NCBI RefSeq assembly: GCF_029024305.1
Contig: NZ_CP118974.1
Span: 2,077,069 to 2,141,068, forward strand
Direction of reading: 5' to 3'
DNA: 64,000 nucleotides
Source: Mammaliicoccus vitulinus
GTDB lineage: Bacteria; Bacillota; Bacilli; Staphylococcales; Staphylococcaceae
The stretch's first letter is position 1. Each line of letters begins with the position of its first letter. A model generated the notes under the pieces. It searched no databases and was not told where the DNA came from. It worked only from the letters and a program-made list of their open reading frames with translations. A program made the position numbers and the translations under genes. Positions 51,363 to 59,957 of this stretch are shown here, one piece after another.

Positions 51363-51396
51363 ACCACATCCCTTTATTGCGGATGTGGTTTTTTCA
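51363..51396 (+). terminator. queF terminator
   Basis: CCACATCC and GGATGTGG, 8-bp GC-rich stem, then TTTTTT, just after the queF stop. Confidence 0.85.
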
Positions 51397-51447
51397 CTAT
51401 ATAACATTTACATTTTTCACATATATAGACATATTAACCACCTATAA

Positions 51448-51462
51448 AAGAAAACGCTTACA
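51448..51462 (+). promoter_or_regulatory. Candidate CcpA cre site upstream of POT transporter 1
   Basis: AAGAAAACGCTTACA fits WTGNAANCGNWNNCW with one mismatch. It is 192 bases before the transporter start, so control is plausible but unproved. The rest of 51397-51653 is AT-rich with no ORF of note. Confidence 0.5.
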
Positions 51463-51653
51463 AAATTAATTTTTTTTAAAATTACGTGTAACCCTTGACG
51501 CTACTGTATTTAATTATTTTAAATAATCACTATTGTATGAATATTGTTAATCTTTAACTTGTGTTTATTTTACGAAACGATTACAATTTAACATGTGCTA
51601 ATTTTAAGTACATCTAAAAAATGAATACAGTTTATTATGAGGGGAAGTAAAAA

Positions 51654-53168
51654 ATGGGTAACAAACATTATACTAAAGAGGAAATTATCCAGAGTACACC
51701 GCGTACTGGTTTCTTTGGCCATCCTAAAGGCTTATCAACATTGTTCCTAACTGAATTTTGGGAAAGATTTAGTTATTATGGGATGAAGGCTATTCTTGCC
51801 TACTACATTTACTATTCAGTAGCAAAAGGCGGATTTGGCATTGATCAAGGTTTAGCACTTCAAATTGTATCTATCTACGGTGCACTTGTTTATATGAGTG
51901 GTGTCATTGGTGGATGGATTGCTGATAGAATTACAGGTACACGACATGCATTATTCTATGGTGGAATACTCATCATGATCGGTCATGTTCTATTATCACT
52001 ACCGAGCAATTTCACTTTATTATTAGTCGCACTTTTATTCTTAATCATTGGTACAGGACTATTGAAACCTAACATTTCATCAACTGTTGGTTTATTATAT
52101 GAGAAAAATGATCCAAGATTGGACTCAGCATTTACAATTTTCTACATGTCAATCAACTTAGGTGCATTACTATCACCACTATTAATCGGTTGGTTACAAG
52201 TTAACGTTGGTTTCCATGCTGGTTTCGCAGTAGCGGCAGTAGGTATGTTTCTCGGTTTAATCATTTATTTCTTAACAAACAAGAAATATTTAGGTCTAGC
52301 TGGTATAGAAGTACCGGATCCGTTAAATTCAGAAGAAAAGAAAAAAATTACAAAAATCGTTGCAATTGTCGTTGCAGTCATCGCAATTGTCTGCGTTATT
52401 CTAAGTATATTTGGTCAATTAACATTACCGAACTTTGCGAACTTCATTTCAGTTCTAGGTGTTCTATTACCAATTTATTACTTTATAAAAATTACTGTAA
52501 GTAAAAAGACGGAAGATTACGAACGTACACGTGTGTATGCGTACATACCATTATTTATAGCTGCAGTAGCGTTTTGGATGATTCAAGAACAAGGTTCTAC
52601 AGTATTAGCACAATTTGCAGATACTAAAACACAATTAAGTATGGCTAAACTAACTGGTGGTGCAATTGATTTCAACATACCAGCAGCTTGGTTCCAGTCA
52701 CTTAACCCGTTCTTCATCATTCTATTCGCACCAATATTCTCAATCTTATGGGTTAAACTAGGTAAGTTCAATCCACCTACTGTTTATAAGTTCTCTATAG
52801 GTGTATTCTTAGCAGGTCTTTCATATATCATTATGGTTGTACCTTTATCAAGTGATTCATCATTAATCAACCCAGTATGGTTATTCGCAAGTTTCTTACT
52901 AGTAACACTTGGTGAACTTTGTATCTCACCAATCGCTTTATCAACAACAACAAAATTAGCACCAAAAGCATTTACAGCTCAAATGATGAGTGTTTGGTTC
53001 TTATCAAATGCTATGGCACAAGGGTTAAATGCTCAAATGGTTAAAGTTTACACGAGTATAAGTTCAAATGATTACTTCTTATACTCAGGTATTTTAGCAA
53101 TTATTATAGCTATCTTACTTCTAGTAGCTAGTCCAAAAATCAAAACATTGATGGGCGGCATAAAATAG
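51654..53168 (+). CDS. POT-family di-/tripeptide transporter (copy 1)
   Basis: 504 aa, about fourteen membrane helices. The proton-coupled oligopeptide transporter signature is clear: EFWERFSYYGMKAILAYYIYY near 32-50 (ExxERFxYYG), GGWIADRITGTRHALFYGG, and FYMSINLGALLSPLL. SEEKKKITK marks the central loop. Similar to lactococcal DtpT. ATG follows GAGGGGAAG. Paralogue of the gene at 54.0 kb; the two are about half identical by eye across the conserved blocks. Confidence 0.93.
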   Translation: MGNKHYTKEEIIQSTPRTGFFGHPKGLSTLFLTEFWERFSYYGMKAILAYYIYYSVAKGGFGIDQGLALQIVSIYGALVYMSGVIGGWIADRITGTRHALFYGGILIMIGHVLLSLPSNFTLLLVALLFLIIGTGLLKPNISSTVGLLYEKNDPRLDSAFTIFYMSINLGALLSPLLIGWLQVNVGFHAGFAVAAVGMFLGLIIYFLTNKKYLGLAGIEVPDPLNSEEKKKITKIVAIVVAVIAIVCVILSIFGQLTLPNFANFISVLGVLLPIYYFIKITVSKKTEDYERTRVYAYIPLFIAAVAFWMIQEQGSTVLAQFADTKTQLSMAKLTGGAIDFNIPAAWFQSLNPFFIILFAPIFSILWVKLGKFNPPTVYKFSIGVFLAGLSYIIMVVPLSSDSSLINPVWLFASFLLVTLGELCISPIALSTTTKLAPKAFTAQMMSVWFLSNAMAQGLNAQMVKVYTSISSNDYFLYSGILAIIIAILLLVASPKIKTLMGGIK

Positions 53169-53180
53169 AATTTATCAAGA

Positions 53181-53199
53181 GACTGGGACATAAATATCC
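53181..53199. repeat. Left boundary motif of the 53-kb intergenic repeat block
   Basis: GACTGGGACATAAATATCC. Its inverted partner GGATGTTAATGTCCCAGTC is at 53575-53593 (17 of 19 positions match). Related GGGACATAAAT motifs are at 22.92 and 14.34 kb. Confidence 0.75.
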
Positions 53200-53202
53200 A
53201 TT

Positions 53203-53254
53203 CTCAAAATAGAAAATCTCTTCATTAGGTAAGCCTAGTGAAGAGATTTTTTAT
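53203..53254 (+). terminator. Terminator after POT transporter 1 (repeat-family hairpin)
   Basis: AAAATCTCTTCATTAGG and CCTAGTGAAGAGATTTT form a 17-bp stem with one mismatch, then TTTT. Inverted near-copy of the prfB terminator at 23.15 kb. Confidence 0.82.
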
Positions 53255-53262
53255 ATTTTAAT

Positions 53263-53366
53263 ATCTTACGATTTTGAAAGTGCATGCTGTATGTTGCAAG
53301 ACTTACCAAACAAGCAACATAGAACGCCCGTATGTTTTAAAATCTTACGATTTTGAAAGTGCATGC
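53263..53366. repeat. 25-bp direct repeats flanking a single 41-bp hairpin unit
   Basis: The same 25 bases, starting ATCTTACGATTTTG and ending GTGCATGC, occur at 53263-53287 and 53342-53366. Between them lies one 41-bp unit (ATGTTGCAAGACTTACC ... GCAACATAGAACGCCCG). The left end of the palindromic element has therefore been duplicated around the unit. Confidence 0.85.
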
Positions 53367-53444
53367 TTGCCTGGGGGTATGGCTCGAGCCTGTAGTCTCT
53401 CACTCATACTATTCCCCCGGGCGTCAGCACTTTGCAAAATCGTG
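53347..53444. repeat. GC-rich palindromic intergenic element, copy D
   Basis: About 98 bp. Ends ACGATTTTGAAAGTGC and GCACTTTGCAAAATCGT are inverted repeats differing by one inserted base. The interior TGCCTGGGGGTATG pairs with CATACTATTCCCCCGGGC around CGAGCCTGTAGTC. Same orientation as copy B. Confidence 0.87.
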
Positions 53445-53517
53445 GAGAATATTATAGTGAAATTAGTTAAAATCTAAAGTACATAAATTGGTTTAGCTTT
53501 AATGGCTACCAATATAA

Positions 53518-53566
53518 GAAAAAGAGCGTAAATTCCTATTTATTCAAGAATTTACGCTCTTTCTTG
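53518..53566. terminator. Repeat-family terminator hairpin with right boundary motif
   Basis: AAAAAGAGCGTAAATTC and GAATTTACGCTCTTT form a 15-bp stem, nearly the nrdF terminator. Followed at 53575-53593 by GGATGTTAATGTCCCAGTC. Confidence 0.72.
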
Positions 53567-53627
53567 TTAATCTAGGATGTTAATGTCCCAGTCATCTTTT
53601 TGCTATTTATCATGTGGATCCTGACTT

Positions 53628-53822
53628 GATAAATTCACGGATAAATCGCACCAAGACTCAAACAATATTGTGCGTTTTTGGTAAATTTTGGATAAAACGC
53701 ACGAAGACTCAGAAGATATTGTGCGTTTCTGATAAATTCACGGGTAAAACGCACGAAGACTCAGAAGATATTGTGCGTTTCTGATAAATTCACGGGTAAA
53801 ACGCACGAAGACTCAGAAGACT
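53628..53822. repeat. Tandem array of 52-bp hairpin units (about 3.8 copies)
   Basis: Units start near 53628, 53680, 53731 and 53783. The last full copies read GATAAATTCACGGGTAAAAC then GCACGAAGACTCAGAAGATA then TTGTGCGTTTCT. Each contains AAACGCAC and GTGCGTTT as an 8-bp inverted pair. Earlier copies are more diverged. The remaining sequence to 54016 is AT-rich and holds the promoter region of the second transporter. Confidence 0.9.
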
Positions 53823-54016
53823 GAAAATGTTTCACAAGAAAACATACGCATTATAAAAAGTGATTCTGTATGTTACTTTCCTTTTTAATATAATTTTTTT
53901 TGATTATTCAAAATTTTAGAACTTATTAAAATTTTATTGAATTTTATAATTTATAGAGTTAAAATGTTCTTTAAACTTACCTAATTGGGTGGAGTTTAGA
54001 AAGGAAGCGATTTTTT

Positions 54017-55519
54017 ATGAGCAAAATGACGCGAGAGGAAATGGTAGAAACTGTTCCTCAACATGGGTTTTTTGGTCATCCACGTGGATTAGGCATATTA
54101 TTCTTTGTAGAATTCTGGGAACGTTTTAGTTATTACGGGATGCGTGCGATTTTACTGTATTATTTATACTTTTCTGTTAGTCAAGGTGGGCTTGGATTAG
54201 ATAAAATCACAGCGCAACAAGTTATGTCAATGTATGGTTCACTCATATTTATGACTGGTATATTAGGTGGATGGGTTGCCGATAGATTACTTGGTTCACG
54301 TCGATCATTGATGTACGGAGCCGTACTTATTATGTTAGGCCACGTAGTATTATCTTTACCATTTGGTTTAGGTGCATTTTTAATATCTATGATTCTTATT
54401 ATCGTAGGTTCAGGATTAATGAAACCGAATATTTCAAACGTTGTTGGAGGTTTGTACCACAAGAGCGATAATAGACTGGATGCAGGGTTCGTTATATTCT
54501 ACATGTCAGTTAACATGGGTGCCTTAATATCACCACTTATTATTGACAAAGTGCGTGTTAGTATAGGATTTCATCAAGGTTTCTCTATCGCAGCATTTGG
54601 TATGTTATTAGCTTTAATAGCTTATGTACTATTCCAAAGAAAAAGTCTTGGAGAAGTTGAAAATCACCCTTCTAACCCTTTAAATCATAAAGAAAAGCTG
54701 AAATATTCTAAAATATTTACATATAGTGCGATAGGTATTGTTATCCTTTTAGGTATATTATATTCAATTGGACAACTTACATTTAATTCAATTAGTTTAA
54801 TCGTATTAATAGTCGGTATCGTTGTACCCTTTATATATTGGGCAATTATGTATCGCAGTCCAGATATCGATGCCACTGAAAAATCAAGACTGATAGCATA
54901 TATACCGCTTTTCTTAGCTTCAGTATTATTCTGGAGCATTCAAGAACAAGGTTCGAACGTACTTGGGGTATTTGCTCAAGAACACACTCAATTAGATTTA
55001 AATGCATATGGTATTAACTTTGTTATACCAGCAGGTTGGTTCCAATCTATAAATCCTTTCTTCATCGTTATATTTGCGCCAGTTATTTCATTCTTGTGGC
55101 AAAAGTTAGGAAAATACAATCCATCTACACCACTTAAATTTGTAATTGGTTTAACATTTGCAGGTATTTCATTTATTGCTATGATGATTGCAATGTCCAT
55201 GCAACAAGCAGAACTGATGAATCCAATATGGTTAATATTTAGCTTCTTCTTATGTGTAATCGGAGAACTGTGTTTATCACCTACTGGATCAAGTGTGTCT
55301 GTTAAACTTGCACCAAAAGCATTTTCAGCACAAATGTTAAGTCTTTGGTTCTTAACAAACGCAACAGCACAAGGTATTAACGGTCAACTCGTTAAACTTA
55401 TAGAACCATTAGGACAACAAAATTACTTCGGACTAATTGGTGCAATTGCAATTGTCGTGGCATTGATTGTATTAGCCATGACACCAAAGATCAAAAAACT
55501 TATGCAAGGTATACACTAG
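54017..55519 (+). CDS. POT-family di-/tripeptide transporter (copy 2)
   Basis: 500 aa, about fourteen helices, same motifs as copy 1: EFWERFSYYGMRAILLYYLYF, GGWVADRLLGSRRSLMYGA, FYMSVNMGALISPL, and SIQEQGSNVLGVFAQ. Same direction, 850 bases downstream of copy 1 beyond the repeat block, suggesting an old tandem duplication followed by divergence and perhaps different peptide preference. ATG follows AAAGGAAG. Confidence 0.93.
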   Translation: MSKMTREEMVETVPQHGFFGHPRGLGILFFVEFWERFSYYGMRAILLYYLYFSVSQGGLGLDKITAQQVMSMYGSLIFMTGILGGWVADRLLGSRRSLMYGAVLIMLGHVVLSLPFGLGAFLISMILIIVGSGLMKPNISNVVGGLYHKSDNRLDAGFVIFYMSVNMGALISPLIIDKVRVSIGFHQGFSIAAFGMLLALIAYVLFQRKSLGEVENHPSNPLNHKEKLKYSKIFTYSAIGIVILLGILYSIGQLTFNSISLIVLIVGIVVPFIYWAIMYRSPDIDATEKSRLIAYIPLFLASVLFWSIQEQGSNVLGVFAQEHTQLDLNAYGINFVIPAGWFQSINPFFIVIFAPVISFLWQKLGKYNPSTPLKFVIGLTFAGISFIAMMIAMSMQQAELMNPIWLIFSFFLCVIGELCLSPTGSSVSVKLAPKAFSAQMLSLWFLTNATAQGINGQLVKLIEPLGQQNYFGLIGAIAIVVALIVLAMTPKIKKLMQGIH

Positions 55520-55527
55520 TACAACAT

Positions 55528-55569
55528 AAAAATACGACATCAGCTCATTGAGCTTGATGTCGTATTTTT
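55528..55569. terminator. Bidirectional terminator, POT 2 and deoxyribonucleotidase
   Basis: AAAATACGACATCA and TGATGTCGTATTTT with inner AGCTCA/TGAGCT pairing; T-runs both sides. Convergent genes end on either side. Confidence 0.88.
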
Positions 55570-55572
55570 TAT

Positions 55573-56154
55573 TTATTTTGATGATTCTGATACAGTTTCA
55601 TGATGTTTAGCGTACTCGCCGTACTCACCTAAGAAATATTCTTCTACTTCTAGCCAGTTTTGAACTTTTGGCCATTTATCATACTCAGCATTGTGATCGG
55701 CAGCATACATAAGAGCGTGGTTATTAAAGCTTTCTAATTGTTTAGGGTTGTCATCAATTAGGTAGTCTGTATTGACGATGCCTTTATCACCGCAGAACAC
55801 AAAATGTTGTGGTGATAAAAATGGCATATGTTCTCTTAGCCAATCATATTTGTCAGCAAATGAAGTTGGTACGTCCATTGCCGCAGTGACAATATATACG
55901 TCATAATATTCATTTAATTTTTGAACGACTTCAATCGCATTCGGAAATACTTCTAAATCTCTGAAGAAGCCATCCTCTCTTAAAATACTCGTAAGAACAC
56001 CTTGGTGCTCTGGCATCATATTACGTATTTTTGTACCTTTAAGTTCTTCCATTGTTACATTTGAAGCAGTTTCTTCATTGTAACGTCTTAATAATTTTTT
56101 AATTGTGTCAGCTAGAACTTCATCCATATCAATACCGATTGTTTGCTTCGTCAT
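55573..56154 (-). CDS. 5'(3')-deoxyribonucleotidase (NT5C type)
   Basis: 193 aa HAD-superfamily phosphatase of the NT5C group that dephosphorylates deoxyribonucleoside monophosphates, limiting excess dNTP. Nucleophile motif IGIDMDEVLADT with Asp9 and Asp11; motif IV is DYLIDDNPKQLE. The start ATG has AAAGGAG. It lies 66 bases downstream of hisC on the same strand, probably co-transcribed. Confidence 0.87.
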   Translation of the reverse strand: MTKQTIGIDMDEVLADTIKKLLRRYNEETASNVTMEELKGTKIRNMMPEHQGVLTSILREDGFFRDLEVFPNAIEVVQKLNEYYDVYIVTAAMDVPTSFADKYDWLREHMPFLSPQHFVFCGDKGIVNTDYLIDDNPKQLESFNNHALMYAADHNAEYDKWPKVQNWLEVEEYFLGEYGEYAKHHETVSESSK

Positions 56155-56220
56155 TATACCTACTCCTTTATATCTATCAATGTCTACTAGTATATCAAAG
56201 AAATTAATGACTTTCCTTTT

Positions 56221-57288
56221 TTATGAATTATGCGTTTCAAAAAATGTTTCTAATACTTTTAACATTTTATCATTATGTTCACTGAAACCCATCGTAATTC
56301 GAACGCCATTTGGAAATGGTCGTGTAATAAATCCTTCTTTGATTAAATAATCATATAATACTTGAGGCTCTTCAGTATTTACATATATAAAATTCGTTTG
56401 GCTATCATAAATATGTTCTTTGAAAGAAGCATTTAAAAACTTCTCTATTTCTTGACGATTTTTTTGTGTCATTTCTTTTAAATAAGTTTGGTCTTTTATC
56501 GCTGCATCTGCTGCAACTGCAGATAAAGATGTTACGTTGAAAGGCAGTCTCACGATATCTAATTGATCTAATAAAGACTCATTCGCTATCGCATACCCTA
56601 TACGCTGTGAAGCTAGTCCATACGCTTTAGATAACGTTCTTAACACAACTACTTGGTTATATTTTGATAACAGTTCTAAACTGTTTGGGATATCGTCAGC
56701 AACTGCAAACTCTATATACGCTTCATCAATTAACACAATAATGTCATCAGGCACTTTTTTAATAAAAGATTCGATGGCATCATGTGAAAGATATGTGCCA
56801 GTAGGATTATTAGGATTACATATCCATATTAATTTAGTTTTGTCTGTGATTTGTTCATACATAGCATCTAAATCAAAATAACCATCTTTAAGTGGTGTTG
56901 TTTTAACTTGTGCACTTTCAATAATGGCATGATGTTTGTACTGTCCAAACGTCATATCACTTGTTAATATTTCATCGCCAGGCTCTAAGACAGTTCTTGA
57001 AATAATCATAATAACTTCGTCTAAACCTGAACCAAAAAAGATTTGTTCTTTTTTTACATTAAGGAATGTGCTTAATGTTTCTTTCACTTCAAACTGTTTC
57101 ACTTCTGGATAATAGAATAATTCGTCTAAATTATTTTTAATGGCTTCTTTTACTTTTGGTGAAGGACCATATAAATTTTCATTTGAAGCAAGCTTGACCA
57201 TTTCTCCATCTATGCCATACTTTTCTTTTAATTGTCTCGGTGATAAACCCGGTTGATATGCCTGTAATTCACTTAACTGTTGCTTCAT
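56221..57288 (-). CDS. hisC: Histidinol-phosphate / aromatic aminotransferase (HisC type)
   Basis: 355 aa PLP enzyme of fold type I. WICNPNNPTGTYLS binds the substrate phosphate and PLP, IDEAYIEFA has the PLP Asp, and LRTLSKAYGLASQRIGY contains the Schiff-base Lys. No other his genes are present, so it may serve phenylalanine and tyrosine synthesis as well as, or instead of, histidine; HisC proteins in bacilli do both. It follows the opuB terminator. Confidence 0.88.
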   Translation of the reverse strand: MKQQLSELQAYQPGLSPRQLKEKYGIDGEMVKLASNENLYGPSPKVKEAIKNNLDELFYYPEVKQFEVKETLSTFLNVKKEQIFFGSGLDEVIMIISRTVLEPGDEILTSDMTFGQYKHHAIIESAQVKTTPLKDGYFDLDAMYEQITDKTKLIWICNPNNPTGTYLSHDAIESFIKKVPDDIIVLIDEAYIEFAVADDIPNSLELLSKYNQVVVLRTLSKAYGLASQRIGYAIANESLLDQLDIVRLPFNVTSLSAVAADAAIKDQTYLKEMTQKNRQEIEKFLNASFKEHIYDSQTNFIYVNTEEPQVLYDYLIKEGFITRPFPNGVRITMGFSEHNDKMLKVLETFFETHNS

Positions 57289-57316
57289 AATCTAAGACCT
57301 CCAAATTGAAATATAA

Positions 57317-57344
57317 AAAACGGTAAATCGAAATTTACCGTTTT
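57317..57344 (-). terminator. Terminator of the opuB operon
   Basis: AAAACGGTAAAT-CGAA-ATTTACCGTTTT, perfect 12-bp stem with T-run on the minus strand, between opuBB and hisC. Confidence 0.88.
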
Positions 57345-57393
57345 GTAATTTATTAGTATTATAGACCTAATCATTTTCATAAATCAATGGTAT

Positions 57394-58908
57394 TTAGCTA
57401 ATCAAGTCATTCTTCTCTAAATATTCTTTTGCAACTTGATAAGCGACTTCATCTTTAATCGTTACTCTATAATTCATTTCTTGCATCTCTTCATCCGAAA
57501 TTTTACCTTTTAGTTTATTCATAGCTTTAACGACATCTGGATGCTCTTTCACAGTTTCTTTCTTCATTAAAGGTGCACCTTGATATGGTGGGAATAGCTT
57601 TTTATCATCTTCTAAGACGACCATTCCATATTCTTTAAGTTCAGCATCTGTTGAATATGCATCAATTAAATCAATGTCGTTACTTTCAAGTGCTTGATAT
57701 CTTAACTTAGGTTCCATTGTTTTGACATCTTTAAAGTTCAAGTCGTATTTTTTCTGAACACCTTTGTATCCATCTTCACGATCATTAAATTCTAATGTGA
57801 AACCAGGTCTAATATCATCTTTAACTTTATCCAAATCAGAAATCGTTTTAATATTATGCTTTTCTGCATACTCTTTTTTAACAGCTAAAGCATAAGTATT
57901 GTTATATTTCATCGGTTCAAGCAACTGCATATCGAATTTTTTGTCTAAACTATTGTTAGCTTGGTTATAGACATCTTCTTCAGTCGTTGATTTCGGCGTT
58001 TCTTTAGTCAATTCTCCTAAAACTGTTCCTGTGAATTCTAAATAACCGTCTATTTCATCAGACTTTAATGCATTAAACAAGAATGATGTTTTACCCATCC
58101 CTGCTTTTACTTCTACCGTATTATCAGTTTCTTCTTCTATTAATATTTTGTACATATTCGTAATCACTTCTGGTTCAGACCCTAGTTTGCCAGCTAAAGT
58201 AATTTTGTCACTTTTTTGGGCAAATAGAGGTATTGTAACAGACAGTAAGAAAATGATTAATATCGTCCCTAAAATAATTAACGATTTTTTGTATGAAATT
58301 TTCTCTAATATTCTTAAAAAGACATCAAAGAAAATTGCTAATATTGCAGCTGGAATCGCACCTAACAATATTAATGAGGTATTATTTCTATCAATACCTA
58401 AAAGAATTAAATCTCCGAGTCCACCAGCGCCAATTAACGCTGCTAAAGTCGCAGTACCAATGATGAGTACCATAGCAGTTCTAATACCAGCCATCATAAC
58501 AGGCATAGCAAGCGGTAATTCAACTTTAGACAACCTTCGTCCTGTTTTCATACCAATGCCTCGTGCCGCTTCAATAAGTGATGGGTCGACTTCTTTAATA
58601 CCGGTATATGTATTCCTTAAAATTGGCAATAATGCATATATAACAAGTGCAATAATTGCAGGAAGACGTCCGATTCCAAACAATGGAATCATTAAACCTA
58701 GCAATGCTAGTGATGGAATTGTTTGTAACACAGCGGCTATATTAATAATAACTTCTGCTAATTTTTTAGTTTTAGTAAGTAATATACCGAGTGGCACTGC
58801 GATCACAACAGCTATCAACAACGCAATAAATGACAGCTGTATATGTTCTAATAATGTCTCTAATAATTGACCTTTTCTGCTTGCAAGCGTTTCGAATAAT
58901 GCATTCAT
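57394..58908 (-). CDS. opuBB: Osmoprotectant ABC transporter, fused permease and binding protein
   Basis: 504 aa. Residues 1-225 are a BPD-type permease with about six helices and the ATPase-contact loop EAARGIGMKTG (113-123). Residues 235-504 are a quaternary-amine binding domain (KITLAGKLGSEPEVITNMYKIL) that faces outside, tethered by the last helix. This fusion of permease and receptor is known in several firmicutes. Imports choline, glycine betaine or carnitine; which one cannot be told here. The start overlaps the ATPase stop by one base. Confidence 0.9.
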   Translation of the reverse strand: MNALFETLASRKGQLLETLLEHIQLSFIALLIAVVIAVPLGILLTKTKKLAEVIINIAAVLQTIPSLALLGLMIPLFGIGRLPAIIALVIYALLPILRNTYTGIKEVDPSLIEAARGIGMKTGRRLSKVELPLAMPVMMAGIRTAMVLIIGTATLAALIGAGGLGDLILLGIDRNNTSLILLGAIPAAILAIFFDVFLRILEKISYKKSLIILGTILIIFLLSVTIPLFAQKSDKITLAGKLGSEPEVITNMYKILIEEETDNTVEVKAGMGKTSFLFNALKSDEIDGYLEFTGTVLGELTKETPKSTTEEDVYNQANNSLDKKFDMQLLEPMKYNNTYALAVKKEYAEKHNIKTISDLDKVKDDIRPGFTLEFNDREDGYKGVQKKYDLNFKDVKTMEPKLRYQALESNDIDLIDAYSTDAELKEYGMVVLEDDKKLFPPYQGAPLMKKETVKEHPDVVKAMNKLKGKISDEEMQEMNYRVTIKDEVAYQVAKEYLEKNDLIS

Positions 58909-59867
58909 TATGAAACACCTCTATTCTTTTCAGCCAAATAGCTAAATACATATTGTCTTGTCACAATATGGCTAGGAACATTGTCCCCTTTATCCATGAT
59001 GATTGCTTCATGTTCAGCTAATAATCCATATACGTCATCAATCGTGTGAGATGGTTCTACTTTTGGATACTGTTCAATGGATTCTATATGTACTTCTGAT
59101 ATAGGTTGTGCAATATCACCGAGTTTAACTTGTTTCAATACATGTGTATCTACATTACCAATAAATGATTTTACGAAATCATTTTTAGGTCGGTGTATAA
59201 AGTCTTCTGTCGTTCCAATTTGTTCTATATGACCTTGATTTAACAAACAAATGCGGTCTCCCATTTTCATTGCTTCCTCAATATCATGCGTTACAAAGAC
59301 GATTGTTTTTTTAATTTTTGATTGTAGCTTTAACAAATCATCTTGTAAATTCTTTCTGCTTAACGGATCCAATGCACTAAATGGTTCATCCATTAATATA
59401 ACAGGCGGATCTGCAGCAAGCGCACGTATCACACCTATACGTTGCTGTTGTCCACCAGATAGTTCTCTAGGATATCGATCTCTAAATGTATCGGGTTCTA
59501 AACCTACCATGTTTAATAATTCATCTACTCGATTAGCGATATCTTTCTTTTTCCATTTTTTCATTTCTGGAACTTGCGCGATATTTTCTTTAATCGTCAT
59601 GTGCGGAAACAGCGCGATTTGCTGAAGTACATAGCCTATATCCCATCTCATTTCTGAAACGTCATAATCGCTAATTTGTTTATCGTTAAAATATATATAC
59701 CCTTCCGATAATGGTATAAGTCTGTTAATCATTTTAAGTGTAGTCGTTTTCCCGCAACCTGAAGGTCCAATTAGAACAAAAAATTCACCTTCGTTAATGT
59801 TGAAACTCACATTATCTACTGCTTTTTTATCCCCGTATATCTTTGAAACAGCTTCAAATTTGATCAT
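58908..59867 (-). CDS. opuBA: Osmoprotectant ABC transporter ATPase
   Basis: 319 aa. Walker A GPSGCGKT (34-41), signature LSGGQQQR (about 139-146), Walker B VILMDEP and the H-loop FVTHDIEEAM. The last 70 residues correspond to the CBS region of OpuCA/OpuBA proteins, which in this family senses ionic strength or cyclic-di-AMP; only one weak CBS-like unit is visible. First gene of the two-gene operon. Confidence 0.9.
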   Translation of the reverse strand: MIKFEAVSKIYGDKKAVDNVSFNINEGEFFVLIGPSGCGKTTTLKMINRLIPLSEGYIYFNDKQISDYDVSEMRWDIGYVLQQIALFPHMTIKENIAQVPEMKKWKKKDIANRVDELLNMVGLEPDTFRDRYPRELSGGQQQRIGVIRALAADPPVILMDEPFSALDPLSRKNLQDDLLKLQSKIKKTIVFVTHDIEEAMKMGDRICLLNQGHIEQIGTTEDFIHRPKNDFVKSFIGNVDTHVLKQVKLGDIAQPISEVHIESIEQYPKVEPSHTIDDVYGLLAEHEAIIMDKGDNVPSHIVTRQYVFSYLAEKNRGVS

Positions 59868-59957
59868 TCATAGACACCACATTTCTATTTATTGTCTGTA
59901 ACGCATTTTACTCTTTCATTATTTACCCTAATTTCACAATAAAATACCTATCATCAT

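Noticed and set aside
53274-53477. 67-codon ORF across the 53-kb repeats
   Set aside because: It lies entirely within repeat sequence, has no ribosome site and no protein-like conservation.
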